Of a DNA stretch of 64,000 bases, positions 19,508 to 35,830 are shown piece by piece. Where the stretch lies: positions 62,001-126,000 of the forward strand of contig JAJQOW010000205.1 in NCBI GenBank assembly GCA_037975125.1, written 5' to 3'. A program made the position numbers and the translations under genes. The first letter of the stretch is position 1. Every line of letters begins with the position of its first letter. Source of the DNA: Latrodectus hesperus. Its lineage: Eukaryota; Arthropoda; Arachnida; Araneae; Theridiidae. Below the pieces are notes generated by a model that worked only from the letters and a program-made list of their open reading frames with translations, ran no database searches and was not told the origin of the DNA.

Positions 19508-20693
19508 GGTCTACCGGAAAGTTCTGTCCGTTTTAGAATGAAACAAAGGAATACATTTTTTCATACTTTGGATAAACTTTATTGAATATTATAATTGCCA
19601 TCATTATTTATGACTTCTTGCCAGCATGATGGCAATTTGTATATCCCATTTTTAAAAAATGTCTTATCTCTAGAGGACAAAAATTGAACCAGTGCTTGTC
19701 TGATATCTTCTTCGTTCTTGAATTGTTTGCCCTCCAAGAAATTTTGTAAGGACAGAAACAAGTGATAATCAGATGGTGCTAGTTCCGGGGATAGTGGATG
19801 CGACAGAATTTCCCAGCCTAGCTCTGCGACTTTCTGACGAGTCTCCAAAACAGCATGTGGCCTGGCATTGTCATGAAGCAGTATGATGTCCTTCCTATTG
19901 AACATCGCCGGCCTCTTTTCTTGGAGTGCTGTTTTTAATTTATCCAATTGCTGACAGTACCTCTTCGAATTTAGCCTTTTGTTTGGTTTCAACAGCTCAA
20001 AATGTATTGGTCCTCGAATGTCCCACACAACATTCTCTTGTTCAGGCTCAACTTTGGTTTAAAGGTAGAGGGCACAGGTTTTCCGGGTTCACAATTTGCC
20101 CTTTTCCTTGTGATGTTTTCATAGGTAATCCAGTTTTCATCCCCATTTATGATCCGGTCCAAGAAGGGTTCCATTTTGTTGCGTGCAAGCAGAGATGTGC
20201 ATATGATGATTTGATCATTCAAATTCTTCTCACTTAACTTGTGTGGCACCCATCTCGAATACTTCCACACAAACCCTAGTTTCCGAATATGGTCTGAAAT
20301 TGTTTGTTGAGCTGAATCAAGCCTTTCCGCAATCTCCGATGTTTTCAAAAAAGGATCTTGCTCTAACATAATCTTGACAGTATCGTCGTCGATCAAAGAT
20401 GGTCGCCCAGAGCGTGGCTTATCAGAAAGGTCGAAATCACCTACATGAAATTTTTTGAACAATCTTCTGCATGTTCTATCAGAAACTGTACCTTCACCAA
20501 ACACTTTCAATAAATTTCTATACGCTTCTGTAGCATTTCTTCCTTGTTGGAATTCGTAAATGAACTCATCTGCGACGAAAATGTGTATACATTGTTAGCG
20601 ATCACAAGAGAGAGCCAAACATGTGTCTCAGGAATATGCGCATACTTATTGAAACTGATTGTAACCGGAGCGGACAGAACTTTCCGGTAGACC
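19508..20693 (-). mobile_element. mariner element (1,186 bp) with perfect 23-bp TIRs
   Basis: Both ends read GGTCTACCGGAAAGTTCTGT on the way in, for 23 identical bases. Each end abuts TA (19506-19507 and 20694-20695). Length and TA target fit a full-length mariner. Confidence 0.93.
19579..20560 (-). pseudogene. mariner transposase with one frameshift
   Basis: This is a D,D34D transposase on the minus strand. The N-terminal helix-turn-helix region (EAYRNLLKVFGEGTVSDRTC, then FDLSDKPRSGRPS) is readable from about 20560, with no in-frame ATG found there. The first catalytic Asp is in INGDENWITY, the second in LLHDNARPHA and the third in LAPSDYHLF. A single frameshift near 20030 splits it into frames 20510-19989 and 20028-19579. 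With all three acidic residues and both TIRs intact, this is a comparatively young copy. Confidence 0.92.
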
Positions 20694-20744
20694 TATTAAT
20701 TCTAAATAAAGATTAGATAGTAAAATGTCGAATATGTATCATTA

Positions 20745-20819
20745 ACCCCTTAACCGTCTGGGGTTCAGTGAAGAGAGTGCTTCATTTTTGCTTCGCGGTG
20801 GCAACATAGTTTTGGCTTT
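20745..20819. repeat. Dispersed repeat end (TTAACCCCTTAACCG type)
   Basis: The head TTAACCCCTTAACCG resembles the complement of about 26800-26830 and the start of the copy near 13725. It is cut by the hAT insertion and may resume after 23431 (ATGCAAGTTTTTCCCCC). Confidence 0.4.
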
Positions 20820-22964
20820 CACTGAAATAGGGATGGGGCTTTGTTACTTTTCCTGTACTTAGTACGTACTGAGTACAGTTACTTTTAAAGTAACAAGTAT
20901 TTTACCGATTACATTTCGTACTTGTTACAATTTTTTTTTGCACTGCCATCTATCGGATTAAAATATAATGACAAGTTTTTTAAAATTTTATTAATAAATT
21001 GAATAAAAACTAAATTAATAATAAATAAATTAATAATTAATTAAAACTAAATAAGTAGATGAATAAAATTTTATATAAAACCATAAAATTAATTAATATA
21101 ATTAATGTTAATTTAAATTATTAACATTTATAAATAAGCATTCACTTAAATATTAATGAAAAGATCTATAAAAATAATTCTTATTATTTATGCAACATTT
21201 CAGTAATGGCAAGTTTTTGTTTTTCCTGTAATGCTTTAATTTCTAGTATGAGGCAAAGAAATATAAACTGTTTATCTACAAACTGATTTTTTTCTTTTTG
21301 TAAAAAAACTTGTAAATTTCTAAATCTTCTTAAACGTAATTCATTCAATATAAAAATCATGATATTTTATTATTTGCATTTATTTTCAGAATTTATATGT
21401 GTTATAAGTAAATTTTCCAATTATTCAATCGTAATTTTCAAAGACTTCCAATGTTAATTAAAATATAAAATTAGATGAGATAATATAATTTCAATTTTAC
21501 AACCTAATCAGCTTAATTTTTTATTAGAATTTAGTAAGACTTTCCAATTATGTAAATGAATTTTTATAATTAACTTGTAAATATTTTGCAAAGAATTGTA
21601 AAGTGGGAAGTTGAATCAATTACAAAGAGGTTTTATTTTACATTAAACAAAGAGGTTTTACTTACAAAATTACAGCAATTAATCAGAAAAATCAACAAAA
21701 ATTTAATTTCCTTTATTTTTCTATAATTAAACATTAACGAGACAAATATAGTAAAATTTTTTTATGTACAATAGATAATAATTTTTATTATAAAAGACGT
21801 TTACTTGTTTATATTTTTATGTAGTAGATAAACCAGTTTTTTCTAAAATAAAAATTGCAATAACTCACATATCTTGTTTCAGTTTCCTGAAACTTAATCA
21901 ATTTATGGTTAAATAAAGTAGCTTTGCAATTAAAACTATAGTTTTCATTATTAATATATTAACATAATTAATATATTAATAATGTTTAAGTAAACATAAT
22001 TATTTTATATTAGATATAGTTGAATAAAATTTCAATAACTATCAAAAAATATAAAATAGTTTTACCAATAATCTAAATGTTATAATGTATTAAGGTAAAA
22101 TATTGAGAAACAACGTTTAATAAAAAATGGAGGAACAAAAATACATACATTTTATTTACATCAATCCATAATTTAAGAAATAAACATGACAGTAACACAT
22201 GATGGTATAAATAAAGATAAGGTAAAAATTAACTTAATTAAAGGTTTTTTTTTCATTTCGAATTTTTAAACTAAAATGAATAAACTACCTTCTTTAGTTT
22301 TAAATCAACATTTTCATTATCTGAATAAAAATAAATCGTATGGTAAAAAATACAAAAGAGCATATTTTATAAAAGTTTAAATTCTGTATATTTACAGTAA
22401 AATGTAGTAAAACTAAAACATGGTTGAATAAAAAATAAACATATTTATATGGAATTATAATAAAAAATATGCATAGTAAAAATAACAATGGAAGTATGTA
22501 AGCAGATTTATATATAAATATTTTTTTAAATAATATATTAAATATTTTTTTAATTTAAGAAATCTGACCTTATTTAAGGTTCAAATAAATATGTTATATA
22601 TGTTCATAAAATAAAATTTTTAAAAGAAATAATAACAAAAATAAAAGTTAATAAAAATTGCTAAATACATAACAAGAATATCATGCTTTTCTTATATTTA
22701 AAAAAACGTCATATATTTGAAATAGAACTACAATCACTGAAACGAAATAAAAGTACATGCGTATTTTATTTCGCAATATAAATTCATATCTCCCTCTCCA
22801 ACCCAAAGAAATCTTTCAATTCCCAAGTATCCCTCTTCTATTTACCCAGTTAAACCAACTGTCATTTCCCTTCTCCCACCCAGCCTCCCTACCATAAGAA
22901 GCTACCATAATCTCATAATTCATCTGTTTGCATCGATATATCGATGATATTGTTACTTGTACTC

Positions 22965-23015
22965 GCTCTGTCATTGGCTCTTCTGTACTTGTTACAGAAG
23001 AGCCAATGACAGAGC
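22965..23015. repeat. Perfect hairpin, 21-bp arms
   Basis: Arms 22965-22985 and 22995-23015 (GCTCTGTCATTGG... and its complement) flank a 9-nt loop, inside the hAT-like element. Confidence 0.93.
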
Positions 23016-23039
23016 GCAATGTATACTTATTACTTTGTA

Positions 23040-23225
23040 ACAAGCAAGTACAAAGTAATAAGCAAGTACAAAGTAACAAGCAAGTACAAAGTAACAAGCA
23101 AGTACAAAGTAACAAGCAAGTACTCATGTACTTGCTTGTTACTTTGTAACAACCACGTACTCACGTACTTGCTTGTTACTTTGTAACAACCACGTACTCA
23201 CGTACTCGCTGATTACTTTGTAACA
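23040..23225. repeat. 18-bp minisatellite followed by inverted units
   Basis: The unit ACAAAGTAACAAGCAAGT repeats about five times up to 23125. From 23129 similar units run in the opposite sense (ACTTGCTTGTTACTTTGT), so the block can fold back on itself. It is part of the right subterminal region of the hAT-like element. Confidence 0.85.
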
Positions 23226-23431
23226 AGTACGTGCTCACGTACTCGCTCAGTCTTAGAAACTGGTCAAGTACATTGTACCTGCAACTGTCTGAGGATACTC
23301 GAACTCGCGCTGACTTTGTTACTGGAAGTACTGAGTATTTGGAAGAAAAAGTACTGATTACAGGTTGTTACATTCAAATACTGATTACAAAATACTTGTT
23401 ACAGGTATTTCTTCCCATCCCTACACTGAAA

Positions 23432-26437
<3,006 letters not shown>

Positions 26438-26639
26438 ATATGTGTGTATTATACAAAGAAACTAAATAATGTTATTTAAAAACTTGATAAAAAATGTTAT
26501 AAAAATTTGTATTAAATATACTTTTTATAAATCGCAAAAATTAGAGAATCTTCAACTATGAAAATTTAAATGTGAATAAATATAGAAAAGTAAAACTATT
26601 GCTTTCTTGAAATACTTTCGATTCCCGCTCACATTAGTT

Positions 26640-26835
26640 AAATCAACCATGACCGTTCAGTAAGTAAGTTCCCAAGCCACGATTTCACGGCAATCCATCA
26701 ATTCGGGGGGTTGAATTTAAAGTACTGCAGTGAAGCCCGTTGCCCCTACCAAGGGGCTCGGGTTAGCCGGAAAACGCACAGAAATGTTTGCCCGAGTGTA
26801 CTCGGGATAGCCGGTTAAAGGGTTAAAAGAGTTGA
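26640..26835 (-). repeat. Dispersed repeat, TTAACCCTTTAACCGGC type
   Basis: Complemented, it begins TTTTAACCCTTTAACCGGCT and continues with AATTCAACCCCC, TTGATGGATTG and GGCTTGGGAA. The copy at about 13725-13880 follows the same order of words. No TIR or coding capacity was found. Confidence 0.5.
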
Positions 26836-28010
26836 TACGAAAATAATGATCAACAATTGCAAAATAAATATATTCGAAAGCTAAAGAAAACAACACATGT
26901 TTCGATAACAATTCAATTACCAAAAGAAATCAAGTTGTAAGAGAAAATTTACTCTTAACTTATTCGTCCCTGGATTCGTTCATGAACATTCCATCTGCAC
27001 ACATGATCAAAGAAAAATTTTCCAATACCTATATTTATCTATTTACTATTAAAAAACATTATAGGGGGACAGGTATACTTACAAGGTTTAGCTTTGGTGT
27101 GCCCACGCATCTACATTCCTTACGGGTCAAAACATAGTAGTATTCCGTTTACATTTTTTCGAGTGGGAATATGGGCTCTTAACCAGACGTCATCAATGCT
27201 CAATCGGTAAAGAGGGTTACATAATTTTTTGATGAACAATATGGATGTGTGGTTTCATTTGTTATTTTTCTAGAAACAAAACTTTTAAATAAGTTCATAA
27301 TTAATAATCAAGGAAGAGAATGAGCTCATATCATTTATTCCCTGAATCTGTTATTTTACATTTTAAGTTTATATTGTTTATTTAATGAATATAAACTATA
27401 TACTAGATAAATATAATAATTAACCTTCCTTAAGGATATTTAAAAAGGATGCAGATTAATCTGTTTTGTTTCGTAAGTTGCTAACTAATATACGGTTAAA
27501 ATTTTATTTATCATTATATTGATAAGAGAGGAAAATTTCATAAAGAAAGCAACTCAGATATACTATTATTTAGTGCAAAATAGTCACACGTACATCAATA
27601 TTTTATGGCATTTCACAACAGCATTCACTTTTAATGGGGCTCTTATTACGAAACATAAAATGCAATGCTGATGCATTATAAAAAAGTTACAGAATTCTAA
27701 TACGCAAATAACATTAAAAGTCACATTGCTTCATGTAAGTTACAACATTGATCAAGCTATAAGCAAGCCTTTGTCATCAAAACATACTTAAAATCACATT
27801 TTCTTTTTATTTCCGATCTTTTCAATCTTGCTCACAAAATTTCAGAGAAGACCCAACAACCCTTTTTTTTATCACAGTAAACTCACACAGGATAGCAATA
27901 TTTTCAGAAAGAGAAAAGTTCAAAAAATATTTTCTGATTCGGGGACTGTTGTCCCAAATTATTCCTCAGTCGCTTGGTTTAAATAGATCAGATATTAATG
28001 GCGTAATCTT
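26836..28010. other. Intergenic stretch without clear gene
   Basis: Only short open frames without recognisable domains are present. Confidence 0.45.
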
Positions 28011-28020
28011 TAAGAAATTT

Positions 28021-28285
28021 ATTTATTTATTTATTACATTTATTACATTATTTATTTATTTATTTATTACATTACATTACATGCATTCAGACTTGTATGC
28101 TTGATTCTTGAGATCCGCTTGTAAGTCTTCGTCGATAATAGGACAAATAGCACAATGACAGATGTACAACCACAGAAGAATAACGAAGAAAACACCCAGG
28201 GCCACGGTGGGAATCGAACCCACACTCCTACGCTCTCAAGCGATTAGTGGAGTGATGCCTTTGACCACTCAGCCTCGGAGCGCCC
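28021..28285 (-). repeat. tRNA-Ser-like SINE
   Basis: On the minus strand the head (28285 downward) carries GGCTGAGTGGTCAAAGGC as A box and GGGTTCGATTCCCACC as B box, with a long variable arm as in class II tRNAs. The 3' tail is an ATTT/ATTACATT repeat at 28021-28080. The flanks share TTAAGAAATTT (28010-28020) and TTAAAAAATTT (28286-28296), an 11-bp duplication with one mismatch. Confidence 0.8.
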
Positions 28286-28960
28286 TTAAAAAATTTAAAA
28301 TAACTTAAATGATTCGCTTATGAACGAATATTTATTTCACATCAGTTCTCGTGATAAAAATATCTGTGTCCATTTAAAATAAAGCGAGCCACCGTAACAA
28401 TTTTAGAAAAGAGGATTTCTTGTCTTCCGTTTTCTAACGCTTTTCATGCAAGCAATTTTCTTTTACATGTTAATAAATTAGCAATTCGAAGACGTGTTGT
28501 TCTGAAAATCCACACATCACATTTCTGAATGATAGATTTATTATCTTGAACGATTTTTATTTCATTTTAAGGAACTTATTACCAAAACGAGGTGCAAATA
28601 TTTTTTAATAACTACCCCATATCGACTGTTAGCAAATGCAATAGAGAAGTCAGAAGAGAGAAAATATATATTAAATCTTCCTATTGCAAGTCACAAATTT
28701 TGATAATTCATATTATCTTGGAGTTCAGTGGTCCATACTGTTTGATGTCAATGGACTATAGAGTCAGCAGAATACTCACCATTCGTCTTCACGAGCAAGT
28801 ACCACACGGAATAAACACATCTCGAACTAATTTATCTAAAGTCCCTCGATTGATATGGAAGTTTGTATTGAAGAATGTACCAACGCAGGTTTCAACCTCG
28901 TGACTTGAGTATTACATTGCTAATATTAAGACAAAATAGTGCATTGTTTCATTAATTTAC
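28286..28960. other. Intergenic stretch without clear gene
   Basis: The open frame at 28592-28903 has no recognisable domain and no support on either side. Confidence 0.4.
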
Positions 28961-28970
28961 TCTTTTGAGA

Positions 28971-29359
28971 AGAGCTCCAGTGGCTGAGTAGCTTCAAGCC
29001 GCTTCCCGAAAGCTCAGCAAAGTGAAGCATCATTTGCCGCGGGCAGTGGTTGGGAGGGTGACCACTCTCCTTCACTGGGTTGCTGGAACTCCGTGGGTTT
29101 GGGACGTGTCCACGTTCATCTGGGACGTCCAAAGTCCTTCCGCTGGTGTGGTGTGGATGTGGAGAAAAGGGTGCCAGCTCAGGTGTGGCCTCGTCACGTG
29201 TCCGTGGTTCAAAATAACGAGGCGCCTTAAAAAGAGCAAAGTTGTACTTTCACCTTTGTGGTGCTCTGATCCAAACGAAAGACGCTCTCTATTGACTTAA
29301 TTCGCACTGCCAACGGCACAGCGAGCTTGGCTTGTCCAAGTGTCATAAGCAACAACAAG
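28971..29359 (+). repeat. SINE-like retroposon (389 bp) with 10-bp TSD
   Basis: The GC-rich block is flanked by exact TCTTTTGAGA at 28961-28970 and 29360-29369. The 5' end (CTCCAGTGGCTGAGTAGC) resembles an RNA polymerase III A box, and GTGGTTGGGAGGGTGACCAC follows about 75 nt later. The 3' end reads CATAAGCAACAACAAG. Orientation is taken from the A-box-like end. The SINE family is not identified. Confidence 0.65.
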
Positions 29360-29369
29360 TCTTTTGAGA

Positions 29370-31571
<2,202 letters not shown>

Positions 31572-31989
31572 TTATCAGAGTCTCTCTTTATAAGTTTGAA
31601 CTATATATTTATTTGCGGCTAACATTATTGAAGTCTGAGATTATTATACCATGTGTGAGTGTGGTAATTTAAAATTAATAAAATTAATTATAAAGGAAAA
31701 CTAATTTTTATATTACATATCAATAATCATATATGAACACAAAATTACATGTTAATAAATTAATAAAAATATTATAGTATAATTAATGGAAATACTAAAA
31801 AAACAAAGTAAAACATTTTCTCTGCAAGATTTGTTATAAAATTGTCAGCATTATAAGGAAACTAGTAAGGGTATATCGACTTTTTTTTTAATTAATCATT
31901 GGGGACCTTCGCGTCTTTTTTCGTTGCCAAATTATTCAAGTGCTGATGTCACTTTGGAAAAAAAAAACATATGTAAAACAAAAAAAATT

Positions 31990-32065
31990 ACGTAAAACAC
32001 GAGAAAAACGAAATCTGGCAACAAATAAATCCAAAATGCAACGAAAATTCAAATTGGCAACAGCA
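31990..32065 (+). repeat. Dispersed repeat copy matching 8540-8626
   Basis: AAACACGAGAAAAACGAAA, then CTGGCA, AACGAAAATTC and AAATTGGCAACA run parallel to the stretch just left of the hAT-like terminus at 8627. Class unknown. Confidence 0.45.
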
Positions 32066-32334
32066 AAGGGAAAACGACAAAACCATAATCAAATCAAAGG
32101 ATAATCAAAACAAAAGATTCGGCAATAAATCTCATGGGAGGGGGATATATCATACTTATATAAAAAGTGCATTTAAATTGAAACTTCTTTTCGAGCACTC
32201 TTATTGTTCACAAAGTATATAATTAGGAGGAAAACTTTATTCTTTATATTTCTGGAAATGAATGAAACTAAGGGGGAGCTTCAATACACAAGCAATAAAT
32301 ATAAGACCTGGCCAAGGTCACTACACTAGATCCT

Positions 32335-32520
32335 CATTTCGTTCGTTTATTCATTTATAGCTTAATATCAATTTTTGCCCACAAGTGTTAATTAGACCGG
32401 GAGATACAGTTCTAAGTGGATTCCGAAATGTCCATGACAAAGGTGGGATTTGAACTCACTAACTGTTGAAGTAAAAACCAGAGAGAAAACTGTCCGGCTA
32501 TTAGCTCGGCACTTAGATTT
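32335..32520 (-). repeat. Possible tRNA-derived SINE
   Basis: On the minus strand a B-box-like GAGTTCAAATCCCACC (about 32441-32456) lies downstream of an A-box-like GAGCTAATAGCCGG (about 32492-32510). No clear target duplication was found, so this is tentative. Confidence 0.35.
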
Positions 32521-32855
32521 CTGCCTAGTTATTTACTTTTCTGTGAAAATTTTTACGCACATACATAGATGAAGATGATAGGAAGCCTTTGTTCAATCCC
32601 AATCGGTCAACAGGTTGTGCTCCCCCGCCATCAATAGAACGAACGCCACGCAGTACAAGGGTGGCCTTCACGTGACGAAATCCGGGGCAATCTGTTTAAA
32701 ATAAAAAGTCAACAGAGAGTGGGGCTTAAAAGCCTGCAGTGGTTCATGTAGTAAGTAGACTTGCATCACAGTTACTTTACGAGAAAAATGTGAGATACAT
32801 ATAACAAAAACAGATTAAATGTACAGAAAATCTTAAAAATAGAAATGATGTACCT

Positions 32856-33930
32856 CAGGGGTGGCCAACCTGCGACTCGCGAGCCACAGCGGCTCTTTGA
32901 ATGGTTATTTGGGGCTCTTAATAAATGTAACCTTTTTATTTTTCTGTTTTTATATTTACAAATTTTTTTATCGTTCCATATATGTTTCAAAATACCTTTT
33001 AAATTACTGGCAACAAATATGAAAGTCTAAGTGCAACATTGTAACAAATTTCACCTCCGTTCAAAATCAGAATGATGGAGGACTGTGCGAACGAATATAA
33101 ACAATGGCGTATGAATTAGTAATCTTTCATTGCTGCGGACAGCGGACGTTGTGCTCAGGAGGAAACAATTTCCATCCCGTTTCTTGCGGATATAATTTGT
33201 AATCTGGAATTCTTTTGAAAATTAACTGTAATTTGTTCCTTATATAACACGTGTTGTTATCGTTTTAATAACATATAAAACTTGTATTTTCTAAGTATCT
33301 TTATTTATTTCCTGATCTTTTAAAAACTTGACGACAGAGAATGAAAATAAAAAAAACAAAATAAGAGCAAGAAAATAGAATATTTAATAATGAGTGGGAA
33401 GAAAACTTCTTTCTTATTGACAATAGCTGAAAAGAAATATGTGTTGTTTGTGATTCTACGGTCAAAAATTATACGGCCATCAATTTACGTCGACATTGTG
33501 GAATCAATTACCCTCAGTTTTCTTATCAGTTATCCACCGAATTTCAAATTAAGATCAGATAAATTTGCTTCTTTAAAATCAAATTTAAATAAACAATAAT
33601 CAATTCTGATGATCCTTAGCAATCCAGCTAATAATGTGGCTGAAGACAGTTTTGTCATTGCCTGGAATATTGCTCGTGCAGAAGGCCAATATGGTGAGAG
33701 AAGGTTTATTGGAAAAAAAATCGAAGATGTAGTAGCAGCATTGCACAAAGTTGTTTCGCAAATTCCAATCTCGAGACACACAAACGAATGTATAGCATAA
33801 CTGCAATTAATACATCTTTTGAATATAATTTAAAAACATAATTTGAAGAACTGTGTTGCATTCAGCTTTGTCCTTGACGCATCGACAGACATCACTGATG
33901 TCCGAAATCGGCAGTTGTCATTCGTTTTGT
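32856..33930 (+). pseudogene. hAT transposase remnant with 5' TIR (BED finger type)
   Basis: The terminus CAGGGGTGGCCAACCTGCGA at 32856 is a known hAT-type end. Broken frames downstream resemble the GTF2IRD2/ZBED-type hAT transposase. First comes NEWEENFFLID and a BED-like finger (ICVVCDSTVKNYTAINLRRH) at about 33378-33510. Then FVIAWNIARAEGQYGERRF lies near 33640-33710, and NCVAFSFVLDASTDITDV, the start of the catalytic domain with its first Asp, at 33846-33900. Several stops and frame changes separate them. The element is cut at about 33930 by a LINE fragment; the right half is not found. Confidence 0.7.
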
Positions 33931-34249
33931 TTCACTTGACATCGTTGTTAAAAAAGGCTGCCGCCAGTAATCCTTTGAACCCGGAAGATCGCATGGCACT
34001 AACACCATCAGAGATCTCTTCCATTGCTAAACAACTGACCTCTAAAACCTGGGCTGACCCTCCTCCTCACCCTTGGTACTTCCAAAGACATCCTGGAGCC
34101 GCCACAACATCTAAGGGCTCCAGAGTACAGCAGACGACACTGTCTCGACTTTCTACTGGCCACTTGAAGTGTATGATCTTTGAGGACGGTGAAAGAAAAT
34201 ACCTATCATGCCACAAGTGCGACAATGCTCCGTTTTGCCCGCAACACAT
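33931..34249 (+). pseudogene. LINE ORF2 3'-end fragment, part 1 (before Gypsy insertion)
   Basis: Readable text WADPPPHPWYFQRHPG, TTLSRLSTGHLKCMIFEDGE and YLSCHKCDNAPFCPQHI is the C-terminal region after the RNase H domain of jockey/R1-like LINEs, with a Cys-His motif. The sequence is split at 34249 by the Gypsy LTR and resumes at 40505. It is read in one frame with the preceding hAT remnant by chance, giving a 146-aa chimeric ORF. Confidence 0.65.
34246..34249. repeat. Gypsy target duplication, left (ACAT)
   Basis: ACAT precedes the 5' LTR; the partner is at 40501-40504. Removing the element restores a continuous LINE reading frame. Confidence 0.85.
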
Positions 34250-34453
34250 TGTAATGTCTCACCATCGGAAATTTCGATTTTAAGATCCTATGTTTTTTTT
34301 TGTTTTGATTTCAGAGTCTCTCGTTGTACGCGAAGCAGACGAGAGAGATTGTCGCGAACCCATACATGACTCCTTGTAAAATTTGTTCTTTTTTTAATTA
34401 AATGTGTATGTTTCAAAATTGGAGTCATTTATTTGTTTGTTTGTTTCATAACA
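34250..34453 (+). repeat. Gypsy 5' LTR (204 bp)
   Basis: Begins TGTAATGTCTCACC and ends TTTCATAACA. It is closely similar to 40300-40500 and to the complement of 7463-7660. Confidence 0.9.
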
Positions 34454-35830
34454 AACTTATGTTTTTGGTGGCAGTGGTTTGATGCTTTTTTAATGCTTTG
34501 CATTAGCATCCACAATGGAAATTAATTATGTGCGCTATAATGGATTACGTGCCAAGATGTTGGAATACAGGTAGGCCATTTTGATCAATCTTTCTCTGGC
34601 TACTATTGAAAATAAATAGTTTGGAATGTTATATAAATTTATAGAATATTTTGTTCCAATCTTATTTACGTGGTTTTCATGTTATATCAATTAATTTTGT
34701 TTATAAGTTTGTAAATGGTGTATTCCATATAACAAAGCTAATTTCTGTATTTCGTGTATTCGAATTTACAGTGTTTATGCTAAATCAATTAATTTTGTTT
34801 ATAAGTTTGTAAATGGTGTATTCCATATTACAAAAGCTAATTTCTGTATTTCGTGTATTCGAATTTACAGTGTAATATTTTTTATAAGAAAGTGTATCTT
34901 ATTATAAATTTGCATTTCATAATTTTTATGTGGTTGATGTATTTCAATTCACGTAGGAATATGTTAAAATAACTATGTTGTTATAGATAAATGTGTAAAA
35001 TCGAAAGTACACTTATATTCATAATTTTTTGAATGTTTTACTGAAAGTAGATTTTATGAAAGTAATATATACTTTAGAAAGGTTTTGATTTCGTTATGTG
35101 AAAACGAAAGTACATGATTACAAATAGGTTTTAATTTAAAGTAATGTGAGATTTATTGATATGTTTTTCATTTTTGTTTGCAAAGTATCAAACTGATTTA
35201 TTTGATGTTTAAAAACGCATATGTTTATTTTCATTGATAAAGATTTGAAAAGATATTTTCTTACTGTTTAAAATATCGTACGTTATTATCATTTTCATGT
35301 CGTGTATGATTAACTAACTAAGTTTATTGATTTAAAATCGAAAGCTGATTTCTGGTTTAGATTAGTTAAAGCTTTTAATTTATATTGTTGTTAAGAATTG
35401 TAGTGTTTTACATTTTGAATTAAATAAGGATTCAAAAATAATATAATTTCATTTTCTGTTTTAACATAGTAGTATTTGTATATATATCTGATTTTATAAA
35501 ATTTATACATTTTTGATTAATAATTCAATTTATCTGAGTATCAAGCATTAGCTTGGTGATAAAAAAAAACTTGAAATCGAGAGTAGAAGATTTAATATTA
35601 AACTTGTTCTTCTTTTCAAAATATATGATTTTCTATCTATACACTATTTGTTGTATTACAATATAGTTTGTTTTCATTTAAGTTTTTTAAATGTTATGGA
35701 TATGTTTTATATTAGTAGAGTGTGTTAAATAATTTCAATAGTTATTTACGAAATTTTGTATACAGGTGGGTGTAGTCTGTTTTTTCTCTCATTATTGCAT
35801 CGCTTCTGAGATAAAGCGTTAATAAATAAA
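34454..35830 (+). other. Gypsy untranslated leader with 98-bp tandem repeats
   Basis: About 1.38 kb separates the 5' LTR from the first gag ATG, long for this class. Two direct repeats of about 98 bp occupy 34686-34783 and 34784-34875. Both are also present in the second Gypsy copy (about 7020-7235). The text TGGTGGCAGTGG at about 34466 is a candidate primer-binding site, 12 nt after the LTR; I cannot name the tRNA. No protein frame is convincing. Confidence 0.7.

Larger units (their letters stand above)
20828..23423. mobile_element. Non-autonomous hAT-like element (2,596 bp) with 8-bp TSD
   Basis: The element begins TAGGGATGGG and ends CCCATCCCTA. It is flanked by the exact 8-bp duplication CACTGAAA at 20820-20827 and 23424-23431, the hAT target-site length. 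The subterminal parts are rich in GTACTTGTTAC-like words. The roughly 2 kb interior is AT-rich with no transposase frame, so it must be mobilised in trans, if at all. Confidence 0.85.

Noticed and set aside
22816..23127. Cys/Leu-repeat protein (CLLLCT units)
   Set aside because: Translation of the 18-bp minisatellite inside the hAT-like element.
23040..23130. CRISPR-like repeat array
   Set aside because: Units are contiguous without spacers and lie in a eukaryotic transposon.
28200..28285. Functional tRNA-Ser gene
   Set aside because: Acceptor pairing is poor and the unit has a SINE tail with a target duplication.
33060..33900. Working host gene of GTF2IRD2/ZBED type
   Set aside because: Several stops and frame changes and a hAT terminus just upstream show a transposon remnant.
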